From CAYUAG01 sp964554015 (GTDB lineage Bacteria > Zhuqueibacterota > QNDG01 > CAYUAG01): a DNA stretch of 8,170 nt. The notes under the pieces were generated by a model that saw only the letters and a program-made list of their open reading frames with translations, was not told the DNA's origin and did not search any database. The stretch covers positions 1 through 8,170 of the forward strand of contig CAZKMO010000153.1 of the NCBI GenBank assembly GCA_964554015.1, written 5' to 3'. Below, piece after piece: positions 5,916-8,170 of the stretch. A program made the translations under genes and the position numbers. Within the stretch, counting starts at the first letter, position 1. The number at the start of each line of letters is the position of its first letter.

Positions 5916-6545
5916 GTGAAAGAACCATATAAAAATTCTGCATATTGGTACGATACAATTATTGAACCATTTGTTAATGGATTAAGAAGAATTGGTTTGA
6001 AAATGTTTCCTGTTAACGAAGGTATGAATATTCTCGATGTTGGTTGTGGTACAGGAACACACCTTACATTATATCAAGAGAAAAAATGTAATATATTTGG
6101 AATAGACCTTTCAGAATCAATGCTTAATATGGCAAAGAAAAAGCTCGATCAAAATGCAACACTTAAATTATGCGATGCAACAAACACCCCCTTCTCTGAT
6201 GACTTTTTTGATCTAATTTATAGTATGACAGTTTTACATGAAATGGATGAAGAAGTAAGATTTGGTGTTTTAAAAGAAGCTAATCGAATATTAAAAAGTA
6301 ATGGTAGAATTTTATTAATTGACTTTCATAATGGTCCCTTAAAAAAACTAAAAGGCTTTATCTCAAAAATTATAATTACTTTCTTTGAAATTACTGCTGG
6401 AAAGAATCACTTTAAAAATTATCGTAACTTTATAAGAAATGGTGCATTACCAAGATTGATTAAATCTCAGAATTTTGAAATAGAGGATCAAAAAATTGTA
6501 AATGGTGGAACCTTTGGTTTCTTTCTTTTAAAAAAAGGTAAATAA
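5916..6545 (+). CDS. class I SAM-dependent methyltransferase
   Basis: The product is 209 residues, cytoplasmic, with a GTG start. It has the Rossmann-like methyltransferase fold of the UbiE/Methyltransf_11 type. Motif I is I-L-D-V-G-C-G-T-G (39-47), the SAM-binding glycine loop. The acidic end of strand 2 is G-I-D-L-S (62-66, Asp64 for the ribose hydroxyls), followed by L-C-D-A-T (85-89) near the adenine. The motif IV-like segment is D-L-I-Y-S-M-T-V-L-H-E-M, and the late strand is I-L-K-S-N-G-R-I-L-L-I-D-F. The C-terminal third, basic and hydrophobic, would set substrate choice, but I see nothing that names the substrate, which could be a small molecule, quinone or lipid. Base use is very AT-rich (15 of 60 bases at 6241-6300 are G or C), unlike the genes at 2894 and 4516. 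The flanking inverted repeat and hairpin repeats also point to acquisition. It is probably transcribed alone or by read-through. Confidence 0.88.
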   Translation: MKEPYKNSAYWYDTIIEPFVNGLRRIGLKMFPVNEGMNILDVGCGTGTHLTLYQEKKCNIFGIDLSESMLNMAKKKLDQNATLKLCDATNTPFSDDFFDLIYSMTVLHEMDEEVRFGVLKEANRILKSNGRILLIDFHNGPLKKLKGFISKIIITFFEITAGKNHFKNYRNFIRNGALPRLIKSQNFEIEDQKIVNGGTFGFFLLKKGK

Positions 6546-6548
6546 TAA

Positions 6549-6645
6549 AAATTAAGCACTCTAACAATGGTATCAACCGGACTCTCAGGTCGAACGTGTG
6601 GCACGACCTTTAGGTCGTGTTGAATGAACAAGTAAATTAAGCACT
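6549..6645. repeat. 12-bp direct repeat AAATTAAGCACT around the attC-like half site
   Basis: AAATTAAGCACT occurs at 6549-6560, just after the methyltransferase stop, and again at 6634-6645. The first copy runs into the cassette-like R'' box. The second runs into the hairpin at 6641-6660. The two could be a duplication flanking an inserted segment of about 73 bp, or the result of copying during rearrangement. Confidence 0.45.
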
Positions 6646-6666
6646 GCTTAAAAGCAGTGCCACACG
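6595..6666. repeat. branched palindrome: outer stem enclosing two hairpins
   Basis: CGTGTG 6595-6600 pairs with CACACG 6661-6666 and encloses two strong hairpins: CACGACCT 6602-6609 with AGGTCGTG 6612-6619, and GCACTGCTT 6641-6649 with AAGCAGTGC 6652-6660. Both have very short loops. The result is a three-way junction that can form in RNA or as a DNA cruciform. On the + strand it is followed by A-rich, not T-rich, sequence, so it is not a forward terminator. The remaining intergenic bases 6667-6720 are AT-rich with nothing recognised. Confidence 0.65.
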
Positions 6667-6732
6667 AAAAAAATTAATAAATAATGGTCACTCGTCAGCA
6701 ACAATAAATATTTAGAATAAGGGGGTTATGTT

Positions 6733-7488
6733 ATGAAGGAAACATCTTCAACTCATACTCAATTTGAACAAAAGTCAATGGCAAAACTTCTATTATTGCA
6801 TTTACTGCCGGCAATCATATGGTTGATTTTCTATATTCCTCTCGCTAGGATAGCGAGTGAAAAAGGCATTCCCACCATGTTTGTTATGTATATTCTTGTA
6901 GCTCTTATACTGGTACCTTTTGAAATGGGCTTTCTCTGCTATCAAGGCAAGAAAATGAATGGTAAACTTTCATTGAAAGGAGTCGTTCTTTACAGAGAAA
7001 AAATGCCCTGGTGGCAATATCTTGTTTTTGGATTAATTTCCCTTGCTTGGCTCGTACTTATAATATTTGGGGGTTCACAAATCGTAAATTTTCTAGAAAC
7101 AAACTTGTTCTCCTGGATTCCGGATTGGTTTAAACTAAGCAGAGGCGGTGTAGAACAGAATGCACCTTCAATTGAAAGAACGATGTGGATTTTAGGATTG
7201 ATTTTCATTGCCATAATAGGGCCACTTACTGAAGAGCTCTATTTCCGCGGTTATCTATTGCCGAGACTCACAAAACTCGGAAAATGGGCTCCCTTGGTAA
7301 ATGTTACATTGTTTATGCTCTACCATTTCTGGCAACCGCAGGCTTTTGTGACCGGGATTATCGCAATGTTGCCATTAGTGTATATCGTATGGTGGAAAAA
7401 AAATGTCTATCTAACCATTGGTGTGCACTTATTCATCAATACATTTGGTTGGGTAATGGATCTTCTTCAAAGACTCGGTTCTTCATGA
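6733..7488 (+). CDS. CPBP-family intramembrane glutamic protease (CAAX protease-like)
   Basis: The product is 251 residues with several hydrophobic helices (for example about 15-36, 47-67, 90-115, 153-167, 185-195 and 203-216), so it is a multi-pass inner-membrane protein. It has all three CPBP/ABI motifs: E-E-L-Y-F-R (EExxxR, Glu167, Glu168, Arg172), F-M-L-Y-H (FxxxH, His198) and H-L-F-I-N (HxxxN, His232 and Asn236). In the family these form the active site of a glutamate-type intramembrane peptidase related to the CAAX endopeptidase Rce1. Bacterial members act on membrane peptides, in bacteriocin self-immunity, or in unknown roles. No bacteriocin gene is seen here, so the role stays open. 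The length is typical and the reading frame intact. GGGGG at 6721-6725 precedes the start by seven nt. The ATG at 6728 reads into an immediate stop and is excluded. Confidence 0.88.
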   Translation: MKETSSTHTQFEQKSMAKLLLLHLLPAIIWLIFYIPLARIASEKGIPTMFVMYILVALILVPFEMGFLCYQGKKMNGKLSLKGVVLYREKMPWWQYLVFGLISLAWLVLIIFGGSQIVNFLETNLFSWIPDWFKLSRGGVEQNAPSIERTMWILGLIFIAIIGPLTEELYFRGYLLPRLTKLGKWAPLVNVTLFMLYHFWQPQAFVTGIIAMLPLVYIVWWKKNVYLTIGVHLFINTFGWVMDLLQRLGSS

Positions 7489-7507
7489 AGATGAAAGAAG
7501 AAGGATC

Positions 7508-7571
7508 CCGCTCTGAGAGGTGTTCTTCTACTCACAGATGAATGCCGAAAGTAAAGAACACCTTGGGCAGC
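7508..7571 (+). repeat. 64-nt structured leader-like element, copy B
   Basis: This is the second copy of the element at 262-325, of identical length. Its stem is a perfect 10-bp AGGTGTTCTT (7518-7527) with AAGAACACCT (7554-7563). Compared with copy A, the pair T279-A310 has become C7525-G7556, so pairing is kept although both bases changed. A11 of the element also pairs here but not in copy A. It ends 61 nt before the start at 7633. It begins 20 nt after the CPBP stop codon, so it could also be read as a 3' structure of that gene. Bases 7572-7632 are AT-rich with no clear promoter. Confidence 0.6.
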
Positions 7572-7632
7572 AATTGCACCATAAAAACAGAAAAATGATT
7601 TTATTATTCTAGTGGAATAGTAACGGGAGGTC

Positions 7633-8170
7633 ATGATGATCGGACATCGTATTATTAATATATTCTTAAGTGCTCTAATTATCATTATATTATCTCTTCT
7701 CACCTGTAAATCTGCTGACGATATAACCGCACCAAAAAAGGAAGTCGGTAAGGGATTTTTGCAGGTACTGCCTATTAACGAGGAGGATTTTGATTTTTTT
7801 GCCAATATAGGCTGGGTGCCGGGAAAAATATTTCCCTGTGATCATGGCGGATTTTTATTATCCGACATTACCAAACAGGTACCGGTATTTAGTCCTGCGG
7901 ATATGACCATTACCAGAATCATGGCAACCGTTCAGGGAAAATGGGGTTACACTGACTATGCCCTGAACCTGTCTGTAAATCAGGAGGAGTTTATAGTTAC
8001 CATTGGACACATGTCCGCTCTGCATAAGGATATTCAGGCCCTGGTTGATTCCTATGACGAAATAGAATGCGATACCCTGATCAGCTTTGATAACATGTAT
8101 ATACACTGCCTGATGTGGGTTGATATTCCGGTAGCAGCCGGTGATACCCTGGGAATGGCAGGAGGCAACC
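7633..8170 (+). CDS. M23-like lipoprotein, paralogue of 4516-5652, cut by the right edge
   Basis: The first 179 codons are present and the frame is open to the window end. The product repeats the architecture of the gene at 4516: a hydrophobic segment ending L-L-T-C (Cys25 a possible lipid site), K-S-A-D-D-I-T-A-P-K-K, then F-P-C-D-H-G-G-F-L-L, V-P-V-F-S-P-A-D-M-T-I-T, V-T-I-G-H-M-S-A-L and V-A-A-G-D-T-L-G-M-A-G-G. Two residues are inserted relative to the paralogue in the segment before Y-A-L-N-L-S-V-N-Q. The same His residues (position 71 and the H-M-S one) are kept and the HxxxD Asp is again absent. The HxH region lies outside the window. The start is supported by GGGAGG about 4 nt upstream of the first of two adjacent ATGs. 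Structured element copy B precedes it. Function is as uncertain as for the paralogue. Confidence 0.8.
   Translation, partial: MMIGHRIINIFLSALIIIILSLLTCKSADDITAPKKEVGKGFLQVLPINEEDFDFFANIGWVPGKIFPCDHGGFLLSDITKQVPVFSPADMTITRIMATVQGKWGYTDYALNLSVNQEEFIVTIGHMSALHKDIQALVDSYDEIECDTLISFDNMYIHCLMWVDIPVAAGDTLGMAGGN

Larger units (their letters stand above)
5892..6566 (+). mobile_element. integron-cassette-like unit carrying the methyltransferase gene
   Basis: A perfect 12-bp inverted repeat flanks the gene: 5892-5903 (TGTTAGAGTGCT) and 6555-6566 (AGCACTCTAACA). The inner words GTTAGAG and CTCTAAC fit the integron core-site consensus GTTRRRY / RYYYAAC. In an inserted cassette the first bases after the G/TT cut are expected to be complementary to the cassette's own R'' box, as here. 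The start codon is 22 nt after the putative cut (5893/5894) and R'' begins 13 nt after the stop codon, both typical of cassettes. After R'' comes AATGG and then a possible L'' box, TATCAACC (6571-6578). I could not find the right half of an attC site (L' and R'), nor any integrase. The unit may be a decayed or solitary cassette, or another kind of mobile unit. Confidence 0.5.

Noticed and set aside
5741..5932. 63-codon plus-strand frame overlapping the methyltransferase start
   Set aside because: It runs through the hairpin array, has no ribosome site or domain, and overlaps the well-supported GTG start.
6721..6732. GTTATG before the CPBP gene as the missing right end of an attC site
   Set aside because: It does not fit GTTRRRY, it is not complementary to CTCTAAC, and the resulting site would be longer than usual attC sites.

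Overview
The window looks like a chromosomal fragment of a Gram-negative bacterium from the FCB group (Ignavibacteria, Calditrichota, Marinimicrobia, Cloacimonadota or KSB1-like lineages). The main evidence is two C-terminal type A sorting domains of the type IX secretion system: one on the gene cut by the left edge and one, with the NYPNPFNP signature, on the esterase at 2894-4495. Lipoprotein signals and moderate GC fit this. I cannot place it to genus. Every gene I accept lies on the + strand.

Layout. 2-211 is the end of a T9SS-exported protein. 385-894 is a small exported glycine-zipper protein, and 1002-2012 a PD40 beta-propeller lipoprotein. 2013-2404 is a gene-free stretch filled with nested palindromes. 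2405-2791 is a small AT-rich NTF2/SnoaL-like protein. 2894-4495 is a secreted CE15-like glucuronoyl esterase, followed 20 nt later by an M23-like lipoprotein (4516-5652), probably in the same transcript. 5653-5915 holds a weak terminator candidate and three tandem hairpins. 5916-6545 is an AT-rich SAM methyltransferase. 6546-6732 holds a branched palindromic repeat. 6733-7488 is a CPBP (CAAX-protease-like) membrane protein. 7633-8170 is the start of a paralogue of the M23-like lipoprotein, cut by the right edge.

How it works together. The GC-richer genes are mostly envelope or secreted proteins and may be the resident set: export through Sec and T9SS, surface lipoproteins, and a hydrolase for plant cell-wall ester links. 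The AT-rich genes at 2405 and 5916 are cytoplasmic, differ in composition, and sit between palindromic repeats, so they look like later arrivals.

The most interesting signals are these. (1) The methyltransferase is bracketed by a perfect 12-bp inverted repeat. Its sequence and its distances from the start and stop codons are those of integron-cassette boundaries (GTTAGAG / CTCTAAC), but no complete attC or integrase is visible. (2) A 64-nt element occurs at 262-325 and 7508-7571, each about 60 nt before the start codon of an exported protein. It has a long stem with a compensatory base change and a conserved loop, and a third 3'-half fragment lies before the methyltransferase. (3) Two M23-like lipoprotein paralogues share almost identical DNA blocks, and their metal-site motifs are degenerate. 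(4) The CE15-like esterase has Tyr where the family's nucleophile motif has a conserved Arg. No tRNA, rRNA, CRISPR array, transposase or integrase was seen.
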